Origin: Aliiroseovarius halocynthiae
GTDB lineage: Bacteria > Pseudomonadota > Alphaproteobacteria > Rhodobacterales > Rhodobacteraceae
DNA length: 64,000 bases
Assembly: GCF_007004645.1 (NCBI RefSeq)
Contig: NZ_ML660024.1
Location: 62,001 to 126,000, forward strand
Reading direction: 5' to 3'
The stretch's first letter is position 1, and every line of letters begins with the position of its first letter. The notes beneath the pieces are model-generated. The model made no database searches, had not been told where the DNA came from, and was given only the letters and a program-made list of their open reading frames with translations. Position numbers and translations under genes: made by a program. Below, piece after piece: positions 52,643 to 63,134 of this stretch.

Positions 52643-55600
52643 TTAATAAAGGTCAATGCACCCCTTCAAGTGCTCTAGCGAGCCAATGCCATCAATTGTC
52701 AGTGTATCGCCATCACCGAAATCAAAAACGGCTGTCTTCCCCGATAGCTTTGCAAATTTCAGAATGCCTTGAGGTGTTTTAACTCCCCCCTTCAGCAACG
52801 CGCCGTCGAAAAGAATCTTGTCCTCAGAGCGATTGAAATCGTGAATGCGATCCTTGCCATCATTGAAGATGAAGGTATCGCGTCCAAGGCCACCATACAT
52901 GGAATCGTTGCCCAGATTTCCAGACAGACGATCGTTGCCCGCCCCCCCAATTAGAATATCGTCACCCAAATTTCCGTAGAGCACATCATTGCCAGATTCA
53001 CCAAACAATTTATCCTGTCCGTGCCCACCCGACAGAATGTCGTTTCCACTACCCCCGTTCAGATGGTCATTCTGCGCTCCGCCGTACAGCTTGTCATGGC
53101 CTAGGTTTCCAAACAGGCGATCATTTCCATTATTACCCCAAAGAATGTCATTTTCTGCCCCTCCTGACAGCAGGTCATTCCCGTGATCTCCAATCACCTT
53201 ATCCTGGCCGGGTCCTCCAAAAACGATGTCATTGCCGGGACCACCGCGCACGAGGTCATTCCCTAACCCACCATCCAGCCTATCATTGCCCCAGCCGCCG
53301 AAAAGCATATCATCGCCAGACTCGCCGTAGAGCATATCATTACCTGACTCGCCGAACAGTTTGTCCCAACCGAGCCCACCCCACAAAAAATCGTTTCCGT
53401 CTCCCCCGTTCAGATGGTCATTCTGCGCTCCGCCGTACAGCTTGTCGCTGCCCTCTCCCCCCAACAAGACATCATCGCCTTCTTGACCAAAGAATTTGTT
53501 TTCCGACGCATCTCCGACAAATCTATCCCCAAAGCGAGTCCCTATCAGGCCTTCAATGCGCCTAAACTGGTCCCCCACCATACTACCGCCTCCCACTCCA
53601 AGCGAAAGGTTCACCGCTGCGCGCGCACTGTTATTGCTCATGTCAACGGTGTCGTATCCTGATGAACCGTCAAAAAAATCGGCACCAGCACCTGCCACGA
53701 GCACGTCATCACCGTAGCCGCCGATCAGAATGTCATCTCCAGCGCCGCCACTCAGCCTGTCATTTCCATTGTCTCCGTATAGCTGGTCATCGCCGCCGTC
53801 GCCCGAAATCACATCATTTCCGTCACCACCCGAGATGCCGTCATCTCCGTCACCGCCCCACACCGTATCGTCCCCGCTATAGGCATAAATTACGTCATTT
53901 CCGCCTTGTCCGAAAAGTGTTTCCCGTTGATCCGAGCCCCCAATTTTGTCATCAAACTCTGTCGCCCGGATGACTTCGATCGACGCGAAACTATCCCCAA
54001 TTGACCACCCTGCACGCAGGCCAGTCTTCAGATTCAAAACCAACATTGATCCCATGGCAGAATAGTCAACTGTATCGATCCCTGCCCCGCCTATGAATTC
54101 ATCCGCCCCGTCACCACCAATCAGCGTGTCATTGCCTTCGCCACCAATAAGACTGTCATCCCCAGCCCCCCCGAGAAGCATGTCGTCGCCGCGCTCGCCA
54201 AACAAAACGTCATTTCCCGCCAACCCGCGCAAGGTGTCACTGCCCCCACCTCCGTTAAGGTGGTTTCGATCATTATTCCCGACCAGATCATCGGCATAGC
54301 TGCTGCCAATCACCCCTTCGATGCTCACGAATGTGTCACCGTCTGCCCCGGTGCCATCCAGCAAAGAAATTGCGACTCCCTGGGTACTAGTGGCGTAGCT
54401 CACACGATCCAGACCCGCACCACCCGCAAGCACATCCGCTCCATCGCCGCCGCGCAGGATGTCATCCCCGCCCCCACCACTGAGGTGGTTATCGCCAGCG
54501 TCGCCCACCAAAGTGTCGTTGAAATTTGACCCAACCAGGTTCTCGACCGAACTGAATTGGTCACCAAAGGCCGCCAGATCAGTTTCTCCCGTTTGAAGGT
54601 TGACCAAAACTCCTGAAATTGCGTTGGCGTATGAAACTGTATCTGCTCCTGTGCCACCTGAAAACAGGTCGCCACCGCCCGACCACATGAGCGTGTCGTC
54701 CCCGTCCAACCCCTTCAACGTATCGCGCCCGTCGTTGCCCTCAAGGGTGTCGTTCCCGGAGGTCCCGCTTACGGTTTTCGGAAAGTAGTTGAAGCCGCTT
54801 GGAGGCCTGTCTAGCGTCAAGACATTCTCAGTCAGAAAGTGCCATGTGCTCAGCGCCCCACCATGCACGCTTCTAATGTGCAATATCTCATCGAGATAGC
54901 TCAATGTCGCGCCCCAACTGGCCGAGGTAATCTGAATCTGACTTGCGTCATAAAGCATGTGATAGCCGCTTAGATCCAACCTATCTTGTGTGGGATCGAA
55001 GTCAGTAATCGTGTCCGAAGCACCATCAGCTTTCATGACGAACACGTCCGCGCCTTCGCCACCGGAAAGCGTATCGACGCCTGCACCATCACAAAGGATA
55101 TCGCTGCCCTCACCGCCTGAAAGCGTGTCATCGCCATATCCGCCAAGAATCGTATCACTGTTTGAACCGCCGGTTAGAACGTCGCTTGAAATTCCCCCCG
55201 ACAGCGTATTGCCCGCCTGATCAGGGTCGATGGTGAATCGGCTAATGCCCCTTTCAGTTTCGCTTGTAGCAAAAACAACGATTTTTCCGTCCACAACTGT
55301 CGCTTCAAGCGATGCGATATTCTGAAGCGCCGTCGCCTGAGTGTCCGCAATTGTGTCTAGATGAACCAGCGATCCATCTGGCAAAAGCGTAAACAGTGAC
55401 AACCCATCGTCCGATCCGCCCGCAATGACGTACAATCTGCCTTGATGCTCGACCATGGCGAGTTCACTCACGTCCGAGAACCGCGTGAATTTGTTGTCGA
55501 TGACATGATCCACTGGGACCAACTCGCCAGACGATGCGATTTTGAATACGGTCAGAGAGGCACTTCCAGCACTGGACATAACTACAAAATTTTGCGCGCC

Positions 55601-56308
55601 AATAGATCCAGTCACCAATGCGGTGGGCGTTCCGACTGGCAAGACCGTTTCGGCCGAGTGCTCGGTCACCAAGGTTGGGACGCCGTTCTCATCCAGCAGA
55701 TAACTGGCAATCCCGTCACCCGACGAGGACGCGGCGATCAATACCTGATGAGAGCCAAAATTCACAGTTTCAAGGTCAATTAGGTCAGGCTCAACTTGAT
55801 ATCCCTGCTGGCTATAGTCTCCCTGCAAGATAAACTCATTATCCGCCTCCAAGGTATAGTGCTTGAACCCTGTACCTGCTTTGCTGGCTCCGTAGACATG
55901 TGTGACGCCGTCGATAATGGTTGCGTGCATCGCCGTCAGCAAACCCACCCCATCAGGTCCCCACTGATATGTGGATGGGTTCGATAGCTGCCCGCCAACG
56001 CTCAGTGTCAAACCGCTAATGGACCAGTCGCTTTGGCCGAACGCCATCAACACGGTTGCGCCATTATGTGTGACCGTTTCCAATACCGGGGTTGAAGACA
56101 CAACCGCGCCACCCCCCGTCGAAACCTGATCGGACAGCGTTAGCGTCCCATCAGAGCCGACCGAATATATCATGGATCCCTGCGCCGAAGCGCTGATCGT
56201 CGCCAGATAGGCTTGGCCGCCATCTAGGACTATCTGAAGATCCGAAATTCCAGAATCGTACTGTTGGCTGGCACCAAAACTGGTACCAGCGAAAATCAAT
56301 TTGGTCAC
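52643..56308 (-). CDS. Large RTX calcium-binding protein with N-terminal propeller-like region
   Basis: About 1221 residues. The first 360 contain repeated strands with GVTHVYGASKAGTGFKHYTLE-type units, suggestive of a beta-propeller. From about residue 370 on there are many RTX nonapeptides (GGxGxDxLx): blocks near 370-430, 515-590, 600-780 and a long block near 800-1160. These bind calcium after export. There is no Sec signal; a type I secretion signal is expected in the last 60 residues, but no T1SS gene is near. The start is unsure: GTG 56308 has GAGGG eight bases upstream, while GTG 56329 has none at good distance. The setting suggests a surface or matrix protein. Confidence 0.87.
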   Translation of the reverse strand: MTKLIFAGTSFGASQQYDSGISDLQIVLDGGQAYLATISASAQGSMIYSVGSDGTLTLSDQVSTGGGAVVSSTPVLETVTHNGATVLMAFGQSDWSISGLTLSVGGQLSNPSTYQWGPDGVGLLTAMHATIIDGVTHVYGASKAGTGFKHYTLEADNEFILQGDYSQQGYQVEPDLIDLETVNFGSHQVLIAASSSGDGIASYLLDENGVPTLVTEHSAETVLPVGTPTALVTGSIGAQNFVVMSSAGSASLTVFKIASSGELVPVDHVIDNKFTRFSDVSELAMVEHQGRLYVIAGGSDDGLSLFTLLPDGSLVHLDTIADTQATALQNIASLEATVVDGKIVVFATSETERGISRFTIDPDQAGNTLSGGISSDVLTGGSNSDTILGGYGDDTLSGGEGSDILCDGAGVDTLSGGEGADVFVMKADGASDTITDFDPTQDRLDLSGYHMLYDASQIQITSASWGATLSYLDEILHIRSVHGGALSTWHFLTENVLTLDRPPSGFNYFPKTVSGTSGNDTLEGNDGRDTLKGLDGDDTLMWSGGGDLFSGGTGADTVSYANAISGVLVNLQTGETDLAAFGDQFSSVENLVGSNFNDTLVGDAGDNHLSGGGGDDILRGGDGADVLAGGAGLDRVSYATSTQGVAISLLDGTGADGDTFVSIEGVIGSSYADDLVGNNDRNHLNGGGGSDTLRGLAGNDVLFGERGDDMLLGGAGDDSLIGGEGNDTLIGGDGADEFIGGAGIDTVDYSAMGSMLVLNLKTGLRAGWSIGDSFASIEVIRATEFDDKIGGSDQRETLFGQGGNDVIYAYSGDDTVWGGDGDDGISGGDGNDVISGDGGDDQLYGDNGNDRLSGGAGDDILIGGYGDDVLVAGAGADFFDGSSGYDTVDMSNNSARAAVNLSLGVGGGSMVGDQFRRIEGLIGTRFGDRFVGDASENKFFGQEGDDVLLGGEGSDKLYGGAQNDHLNGGDGNDFLWGGLGWDKLFGESGNDMLYGESGDDMLFGGWGNDRLDGGLGNDLVRGGPGNDIVFGGPGQDKVIGDHGNDLLSGGAENDILWGNNGNDRLFGNLGHDKLYGGAQNDHLNGGSGNDILSGGHGQDKLFGESGNDVLYGNLGDDILIGGAGNDRLSGNLGNDSMYGGLGRDTFIFNDGKDRIHDFNRSEDKILFDGALLKGGVKTPQGILKFAKLSGKTAVFDFGDGDTLTIDGIGSLEHLKGCIDLY
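53052..53446. repeat. 44-bp exact direct repeat inside the RTX gene
   Basis: Bases 53052-53095 and 53403-53446 are identical, 351 bases apart. That is exactly 13 nonapeptide units (27 bases each), so the copies are in frame and mark a block duplication in the RTX array. Recombination between them would delete or add 117 residues without a frameshift. Confidence 0.8.
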
Positions 56309-56524
56309 CCCAACCACCCTCGATTTCACCCTCGCGCACTACAACGCCAGTAGAGTGTGTTGGCCGGGGGTTAATAACTACTTATCTGCCATCAGGGATT
56401 TGTTTAGGAATTGTAAGCAATTGAATCTTAGCAAATCATTACCCAAGCAGGAGGGCGAAGAGTAGACGACTTGCACGTCTCGATTCCCATCCTCAATCAT
56501 TCCTATTTGCCAAGCCAAATGTGA

Positions 56525-57709
<1,185 letters not shown>

Positions 57710-58021
57710 CCAGCGCGGTAGCTTGCCCATAGCGCCATCGCCTCATTGAGGCGCAGGCAGCACTTTATGGGTGATTGAATGTTGCCAAAAACTCTTAGCA
57801 GCTCCAACGTGGTCTTGAGTGCGCGCGCGCTGCAATCAATCCAAACGCCGCCATGCCGCCTTTTCCGGCGTGTAGAAGTGCGCTTCAAACCTTCTTGGCT
57901 GCGTACAAAACCACAGTCTGCTTGCAGCGTTTTCTTGCGAAGGCAACGCACGCCCTGGTGCGACAGCGTTAATGATTTTCATCAATCACTCGATCAAGAG
58001 AACCTTTTCGCGGAGAACCAC
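57710..58021. other. Intergenic region, 312 bases
   Basis: No credible gene. A minus-strand frame across 57601-57951 overlaps the end of glf, has no ribosome site and no family-like sequence. The last part (GCGGAGAACCAC before 58022) holds the ribosome site of the DUF2793 gene. Nothing else that I can support. Confidence 0.6.
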
Positions 58022-58843
58022 ATGAGCCAGTCACCTGTCCTGTCCCTGCCACTTATCCAACCCTCGCAGGCGCAAAAACATGTCACCCACAACGAAGCGC
58101 TGCGTCTGTTGGACGTTCTGGTGCAACTGGTCGTCCAGAGCGCCGACAATACCGCCCCACCCGCAAGCCCAGCAGATGGTGATCGCCATATCGTGGCCAG
58201 TGGCGCGACCGGTGATTGGGCCGGTCAGGACCACATGATCGCGGTGATGGAAAATAGTAGCTGGCAGTTTTTCACACCTCTAGAAGGCTGGCGCGCGGAT
58301 GTCACGGCGACGGCGATCGAGATGCGTTTTGACGGCAGCACCTGGGTTGATGTCACCGTTGACACCAACAACCTGAGTCAGGTTGGCATCAATACCAGCG
58401 CGGATGCTACCAACCGGCTGTCCGTCGCATCGGATGCAACGCTACTCACCCATGCCGGCACTTCGCATCAATTGAAGATCAATAAGGCTAGCAATAGCGA
58501 TACGAGCACCCTTTTGTTTCAAGACAACTGGTCAGGGCGCGCCGAGATGGGATTGGCCGGCAATGACGACTTCTCGATCAAGACCAGCGCAGATGGCTCC
58601 AGCTGGAACGACACCGTCGTTGCGACAGGTGACGGCAATGTTGGGATCGGCAAGACACCCGACACCAAGCTGGATGTCGACGGCATTATGAAGCTAACTC
58701 CGGTTTTACTAGCCGATTTACCCAGCTCATTTTCGGTCGGCGCTGGCGCGATCGCTTTCGTTTCAGACGCCAGCGGAGGGGCGCAACTAGCCTATTGTGA
58801 TGGCTCGATATGGAAGAAAGTTGCGAACGGAACCGCGCTGTAA
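58022..58843 (+). CDS. DUF2793 domain protein
   Basis: A 273-residue protein. SLPLIQPSQAQKHVTHNEALRLLDVLVQLVV (about 8-38) is the DUF2793 mark, followed by PADGDRHIVASGATGDWAGQD and a beta-rich C-terminal half with VGINTSADATNRLSV and DGNVGIGKTPDTKLDVDG, sequences common in phage tail-fibre and adhesin stalks. DUF2793 proteins occur in roseobacter surface and gene-transfer-agent-related loci; function is not settled. There is no signal peptide. The ATG at 58022 follows GCGGAGAACC; frame upstream is not coding. It converges on the sugar-transferase gene. Confidence 0.85.
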   Translation: MSQSPVLSLPLIQPSQAQKHVTHNEALRLLDVLVQLVVQSADNTAPPASPADGDRHIVASGATGDWAGQDHMIAVMENSSWQFFTPLEGWRADVTATAIEMRFDGSTWVDVTVDTNNLSQVGINTSADATNRLSVASDATLLTHAGTSHQLKINKASNSDTSTLLFQDNWSGRAEMGLAGNDDFSIKTSADGSSWNDTVVATGDGNVGIGKTPDTKLDVDGIMKLTPVLLADLPSSFSVGAGAIAFVSDASGGAQLAYCDGSIWKKVANGTAL

Positions 58844-58861
58844 ATCACAGCGGGCGACCGA

Positions 58862-59560
58862 TTACTGACCGCGGATGCGGGCAGCACGACGACCTGGCAG
58901 CGGCAGCAACTTTGCCGCCGTCAGGTACAACACATACAGATCCAACATCAAAGATTTGTTCCGGTGATAGATCAAATCCAGATGCGCCTTTCGGGGAATG
59001 CAACGACGGATATAGACCTCTTCCGATTCTTTTTGTGACGAGCATTCTGCCAGCATCTTCTCTTCATGAGCATGAAAGATGATCGAGGCCAGACCCGTGA
59101 TCCCAGGACGATCCAAAAGCACCTGCTGATAAATTTCGGGGCTGGTCGCGACATAGCGTGGCTCGGGCGGGCGAGGACCAACAAAACTCATCTCACCCTT
59201 CAGGACGTTCCAAAGCTGCGGAAGTTCGTCCAAACGATGGTCACGTAAAAAGCGGCCCAAGGCGGTAATCCGTCCCTTTTTGTGTCCCCCAGTAATGCCC
59301 ACATTTTCATGCTCCGGCACAGTCCGCATAGTGCGGATTTTCATCAAGTCGAATTCCTGATTGAAAGCCGTATTGCGGCGCGAGCGATAGATGAACGGAC
59401 GCCCATCCTTCACCAACACCACGACATAAAGAACCGCAAGCGCGGGAATCACCGGCACCAAAAGCACAAGCGCCAACACGATGTCGAATAGTCGTTTCAA
59501 CCTTTGCCCGTTCCGTTTCTTGCCTGCCGCCTCCCAATTCTGGAAGGTTGTCTCAGTCAT
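58862..59560 (-). CDS. Sugar phosphate (undecaprenyl-phosphate) transferase, ExoY/WbaP type
   Basis: A 232-residue bacterial sugar transferase. One membrane segment (about 22-45, [24 protein letters not shown]) is followed by the catalytic domain with [34 protein letters not shown], the polyprenyl-phosphate transferase signature. It lacks the N-terminal extra helices of WbaP, so it is of the short ExoY/PglC-like type. It starts the repeating unit by moving a sugar-1-phosphate onto undecaprenyl phosphate. The ATG at 59558-59560 overlaps the ugd stop by eight bases; GGGGA lies before it. It is downstream of ugd in the same operon. Confidence 0.92.
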   Translation of the reverse strand: MTETTFQNWEAAGKKRNGQRLKRLFDIVLALVLLVPVIPALAVLYVVVLVKDGRPFIYRSRRNTAFNQEFDLMKIRTMRTVPEHENVGITGGHKKGRITALGRFLRDHRLDELPQLWNVLKGEMSFVGPRPPEPRYVATSPEIYQQVLLDRPGITGLASIIFHAHEEKMLAECSSQKESEEVYIRRCIPRKAHLDLIYHRNKSLMLDLYVLYLTAAKLLPLPGRRAARIRGQ

Positions 59561-60887
59561 GCCAGTCCCCGGCGCCATATCCGCGACGCCCAACAGCACA
59601 ATAGGCCGAGAACCCCGCACGCTCTGCATCCGCCGGCGAATATATGTTGCGCAGATCGGCCATGACTGCCGTGTTCATACACCCGGCCAGACGTTTCAAG
59701 TCCAGCGCTCGGAACTCGTTCCATTCGGTCAAAAGCACAACCGCATCCGCATTCTCGGCAGCCTTATACGCATCTTCGAACCAATGTGCACCCGGCAAAA
59801 GTGCTTCGCCTTCAGACAGGCCCTGCGGGTCGACCACATGCACCTTTGCGCCACCGCCGATCAGGGCCGGAACAATAGTAAGACTGGGTGCATCACGCAT
59901 ATCGTCGGTATTGGGTTTGAACGTCACCCCCAAAACGGCAATTGTCTTGCCTGATACAGATCCACCGCACATGTCGACAACTTTGTCGATCATCCGTCGC
60001 TTGGTGTCCTCATTCACATTGATCACGGTCTCGGTGATTTGCATCGCCATGCCGTTTTCCTGACCAATCCGGGCCAGTGCTTTGGTGTCTTTTGGAAAAC
60101 AGCTGCCGCCATATCCGGGGCCCGCATGAAGGAACTTGTTCCCAATGCGACCATCCAGCCCGATGCCTTTTGACACTTGTTTCACATCCGCGTCGACGCG
60201 TTCACACAGTGCAGCGATCTCGTTCATAAAGGTGATCTTAGTCGCAAGGAATGCGTTGGCGGCGTATTTGATCATCTCGGCGCTTTCCAAATCGGTCGTG
60301 ACGATTGGGAAGTCACGCAGGAAAAGAGGGCGATAGATGTCAGCCATCACCTGCGCCGCACGGTCACTTTCGACACCGACCACCACGCGATCGGGCCGCA
60401 TGAAGTCATCAATTGCCGCCCCTTCCCGCAGGAATTCTGGGTTCGAGGCCACGTCAAATTCCAGATCCGGTTTGGTCTTCGCAATGACCTCTGCTACGCG
60501 ACGGTTGGTCCCGACCGGCACGGTCGATTTTGTGACCACGACGGCGTAGTGGTCTAGCGAATCAGCAATTTCTTCGGCCGCCGCAAACACATAAGTCAGG
60601 TCTGCATGACCGTCTCCGCGCCGAGTCGGCGTGCCGACAGCAATAAATACAGCTTCGGCATCTGTGACAGCTTCTTTCAAGTTTTCAGTGAAGGTCAGAC
60701 GTCCCGCTTGGACATTCTTGGCCATCAATTCTTCCAGCCCGGGCTCGTAAATTGGGACCTTGCCGGCTTCAAGCATCTTGATTTTGCGCGGGTCTTTGTC
60801 GACGCAAACGACTTCATGTCCAAAATCAGAAAAACAAACGCCCGATACAAGCCCAACATAGCCCGTGCCAATCATTGCGATTTTCAT
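59553..60887 (-). CDS. ugd: UDP-glucose 6-dehydrogenase
   Basis: A 444-residue NAD-dependent enzyme making UDP-glucuronate from UDP-glucose. The N-terminal Rossmann motif is MIGTGYVGLVSGVCFSDFGH (5-24), the catalytic cysteine is in GPGYGGSCFPKDTKALA (near 261), and the active-site lysine is in SAEMIKYAANAFLATKITFMNEIA (near 205). The C-terminal UDP-binding domain has LGVTFKPNTDDMRDAPSL. It supplies an acidic sugar for the exopolysaccharide and is followed, with an eight-base overlap, by the priming sugar transferase. Confidence 0.96.
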   Translation of the reverse strand: MKIAMIGTGYVGLVSGVCFSDFGHEVVCVDKDPRKIKMLEAGKVPIYEPGLEELMAKNVQAGRLTFTENLKEAVTDAEAVFIAVGTPTRRGDGHADLTYVFAAAEEIADSLDHYAVVVTKSTVPVGTNRRVAEVIAKTKPDLEFDVASNPEFLREGAAIDDFMRPDRVVVGVESDRAAQVMADIYRPLFLRDFPIVTTDLESAEMIKYAANAFLATKITFMNEIAALCERVDADVKQVSKGIGLDGRIGNKFLHAGPGYGGSCFPKDTKALARIGQENGMAMQITETVINVNEDTKRRMIDKVVDMCGGSVSGKTIAVLGVTFKPNTDDMRDAPSLTIVPALIGGGAKVHVVDPQGLSEGEALLPGAHWFEDAYKAAENADAVVLLTEWNEFRALDLKRLAGCMNTAVMADLRNIYSPADAERAGFSAYCAVGRRGYGAGDWHD

Positions 60888-61058
60888 CGGTCTTTACTCT
60901 CATATGACTAAAAATTCAGTGAAACTTTGGTGCTGGAAACGCAACGCCAAGTCAATGGACGACGCCACAGAAACGCCCGGATATTGCCCCGCATTCCTCA
61001 ATGACTTCTTCACAAAAACCATGCTAAACCTATGGAACCACTCAGACCGGAGCCTCCA

Positions 61059-61694
61059 ATGACTCGCAGTTTTCTGTCAGTATTTTTGACGGTGTGCGTT
61101 GCCGTCTTTCTTACCCCAAGCTACGCCCAAGCAAAATGCGCGATTCAGCGCATCAAGGGTGAAGAAAAAGTCATTTCACCCAACAAGTTAAACCAAGCCC
61201 TACTTGATGCAACCATTCGTGCGCAAGTGAACTATTATCGTTGCAAACACGGGCGATCAAAGCTGGCTGCTGCCGGGGGGTTGCGCCGTCAGGCCAGTAA
61301 GCATTCCAAGTGGATGGCCAAAACAGGCAAGCTGAGTCACAGGGCCACAAGTGGGTCATCACGCACATTGACGAGACGACTAAAGTCCTCGGGCTTAAGG
61401 TTTAAGACGGGTGCTGAAAATATCGGTGTGATGCGCTTGTACAACATCGATGGGCGTCACTTCATGATTCGGTCCGCAAGCAAATGCCAATTCACCACGC
61501 GATCGGGTCAGCCATTAGGGCGCCACAGTTATCGTAGCCTCGCCCAACTGGCGGTTAAAGAATGGATGGAATCTCCAGGCCACCGAAAGAATATCATGCT
61601 CCGAAAAGCCACTCACATGGGCTCTGGCGGCGGAATTCAGCCGAAATCCCGGCACTGCGGTGCGGTATTCCTTACCCAGATATTTCTGGGCTAA
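61059..61694 (+). CDS. Secreted CAP-domain (SCP/PR-1-like) protein
   Basis: A 211-residue protein with a signal peptide (MTRSFLSVFLTVCVAVFLTPSYAQA). The CAP domain is shown by NYYRCKHGRSKLAAAGGLRRQASKHSKWMAKTGKLSHR (first histidine region, near 55-90), AENIGVM near 118, and VKEWMESPGHRKNIMLRKATHMGSG near 170. Four cysteines may form disulfides. Bacterial CAP proteins are extracellular, with roles that include matrix binding and possible lipid or peptide binding. The ATG at 61059 was preferred because it begins the signal peptide. It diverges from ugd. Confidence 0.88.
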   Translation: MTRSFLSVFLTVCVAVFLTPSYAQAKCAIQRIKGEEKVISPNKLNQALLDATIRAQVNYYRCKHGRSKLAAAGGLRRQASKHSKWMAKTGKLSHRATSGSSRTLTRRLKSSGLRFKTGAENIGVMRLYNIDGRHFMIRSASKCQFTTRSGQPLGRHSYRSLAQLAVKEWMESPGHRKNIMLRKATHMGSGGGIQPKSRHCGAVFLTQIFLG

Positions 61695-61851
61695 TAGCGG
61701 TATTGCAACACTGCCACAGAGGTCAAAACTTAGCAGGCATATCAGCCTAGATAAGAAGATCAGACTTCCAATACGGCTTCTTGTATGCAAAACAAACATG
61801 GACGGCTCGCTAAGTTAGCGCTGCCCGCTTATTAATTATGGAGTATGAGAC

Positions 61852-62058
61852 ATGAAAAAAGTCATGACCCTTGCCGCTGCTGGCATGATCGCCCTGACCG
61901 CACCTGCTTTTGCTGGCGGCTACAGCGACCCGGTTGTTGAAGAAGAAATCGTAGTAGTTGAAGAAGCTGCAAGCTCGCTGGGCAACACCGGCATCGCTCT
62001 GCTGGGCCTGGCCCTGGTTGCAGGCATCATCGCTGCTTCGGATTCGTCGAGCCAATAA
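61852..62058 (+). CDS. Small exported protein with a C-terminal membrane-like segment
   Basis: A 68-residue protein. Residues 1-22 form a signal peptide (MKKVMTLAAAGMIALTAPAFA), then an acidic linker (DPVVEEEIVVVEEAASS), then a hydrophobic segment (GIALLGLALVAGIIAASDSSSQ). Such small proteins recur in roseobacters without a known function. The position next to yjbF and yjbH recalls the small first gene yjbE of the E. coli yjbEFGH operon, but the orientation here is opposite and similarity is not evident. A strong terminator follows. Confidence 0.72.
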   Translation: MKKVMTLAAAGMIALTAPAFAGGYSDPVVEEEIVVVEEAASSLGNTGIALLGLALVAGIIAASDSSSQ

Positions 62059-62090
62059 TAGCGACTGCTTCGAAAGAAGCTTTCGGTTGA

Positions 62091-62119
62091 AACGGCAAGT
62101 CTTCGGGCTTGCCGTTTTT
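62091..62119 (+). terminator. Rho-independent terminator after the small exported protein gene
   Basis: AACGGCAAG (62091-62099) pairs with CTTGCCGTT (62108-62116), a 9-bp stem with an 8-base loop, followed by TTTC. It lies about 32 bases after the stop codon. Confidence 0.88.
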
Positions 62120-62396
62120 CGTTTGAGCATGCTGGTATATGCAGATCCTTGCATCGTATTCCAAACTGCTGTGGTACTTCCCTGAACAGAAGCACACCAC
62201 GACACACCTTCAGAATGGCAGCCAATCGCAGGTCGCGATCTGTTCGGCTGTTCAGAAACGTCAAGGCCTGCGTAACAAAAGCCCTAAGATCATCCAATGC
62301 CTCACCACAAGGTGCTCCGCCGGTGGCGCGGTACCGCATAAGACACCCGCGCTTCATGATCAATTCAGCCTTAAGGCAGCCCAAAGAAACGTCTGG
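62120..62396. other. Intergenic remainder between convergent genes
   Basis: Past the terminator, about 277 bases hold no gene that I can support. A minus-strand frame (61920-62384) begins with plausible helical sequence but reads through the terminator and into the antisense of the neighbouring gene, so it was not called. Confidence 0.5.
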
Positions 62397-63131
62397 TTAC
62401 AGGCGCAAACTCTGAATTGCCAAACTGCCAATACGCTGCCCAACCCACTGGCTGGATTTCAGGATATTGCCAGAGCTATCCACCCAGTAGACATTGGTGA
62501 AGGAGATCTGGCCCTTACGGCATTTCTCTTTCATGATCACCGCATCAGCATTGATCTCGCCCACGATGACCTTCTCGGACCCGGAACGGCGCAGAGAGCA
62601 ACGCAAAGTGAGCTCAGTCGTCTGCCCCAGATCACCCAGATAATAGTGCTTGCGAGTGTAATCAGCATCGCTACCCGATGTAATAGCCATAACCGCCCGA
62701 TCAATGCGCGAGGCCATCAGATCGCTTCCCAACCCGCGTGTATTCGCCAACACACCACGCTGATAGGTAACACCTTGCCCCGGCGCACTGCCCCAAGTCA
62801 CATAGCTTCCATTGCGCCCAACAGGGCTCATCGCAAGCACGGCATTGGTATCCAGCCGCACTACGATGGAAATCGGCCCCTTCGTAGCAGACAGTGCCTT
62901 AGAAATAAGTGCATTGGGATCAGGGGCAGCAGCGGGTTGCGCCGTCGTGCCCTTTGACTTACCTCCAATGACCTTGGACTTGAGGTTTTTGCCTGTCTGC
63001 TTCAGAAATCCAGCAGTCGCCAAGGACATCTCGGTTTCCTGCCTATCCGAACCGCAAGCGGTCAGAGCAACGCAGGCGCACAAAGAAAAACCTGCGGCAC
63101 GCAGCGGTCTTGTCACACTAATTCCAAACAC
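62397..63131 (-). CDS. yjbF: YjbF-family (GfcB-like) lipoprotein
   Basis: A 244-residue lipoprotein of the YjbF/GfcB group tied to exopolysaccharide or group 4 capsule production. The signal ends CACVALTACG, a lipobox with the modified cysteine near 26. IVVRLDTNAVLAMSPVGRNGSYVTWGSA and QRGVLANTRGLGSDLMASRIDRAV are the family regions; DLGQTTELTLRCSL and MKEKCRKGQISFTNVYWVDSSGNI lie near the C-terminus. The start is a GTG at 63129-63131, with GGAG seven bases upstream. It lies three bases after the yjbH stop, so yjbH and yjbF are co-transcribed in that order. Confidence 0.88.
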   Translation of the reverse strand: MFGISVTRPLRAAGFSLCACVALTACGSDRQETEMSLATAGFLKQTGKNLKSKVIGGKSKGTTAQPAAAPDPNALISKALSATKGPISIVVRLDTNAVLAMSPVGRNGSYVTWGSAPGQGVTYQRGVLANTRGLGSDLMASRIDRAVMAITSGSDADYTRKHYYLGDLGQTTELTLRCSLRRSGSEKVIVGEINADAVIMKEKCRKGQISFTNVYWVDSSGNILKSSQWVGQRIGSLAIQSLRL

Positions 63132-63134
63132 TTG

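Noticed and set aside
52769-55200. Evenly spaced repeats that could suggest a CRISPR array
   Set aside because: They are in-frame 27-base RTX nonapeptide units of one protein, without unique spacers between identical repeats.
61920-62384. 154-codon minus-strand frame
   Set aside because: It runs through a rho-independent terminator and antisense to the 68-residue protein gene. The first 75 residues look helical but no family or ribosome site was found.
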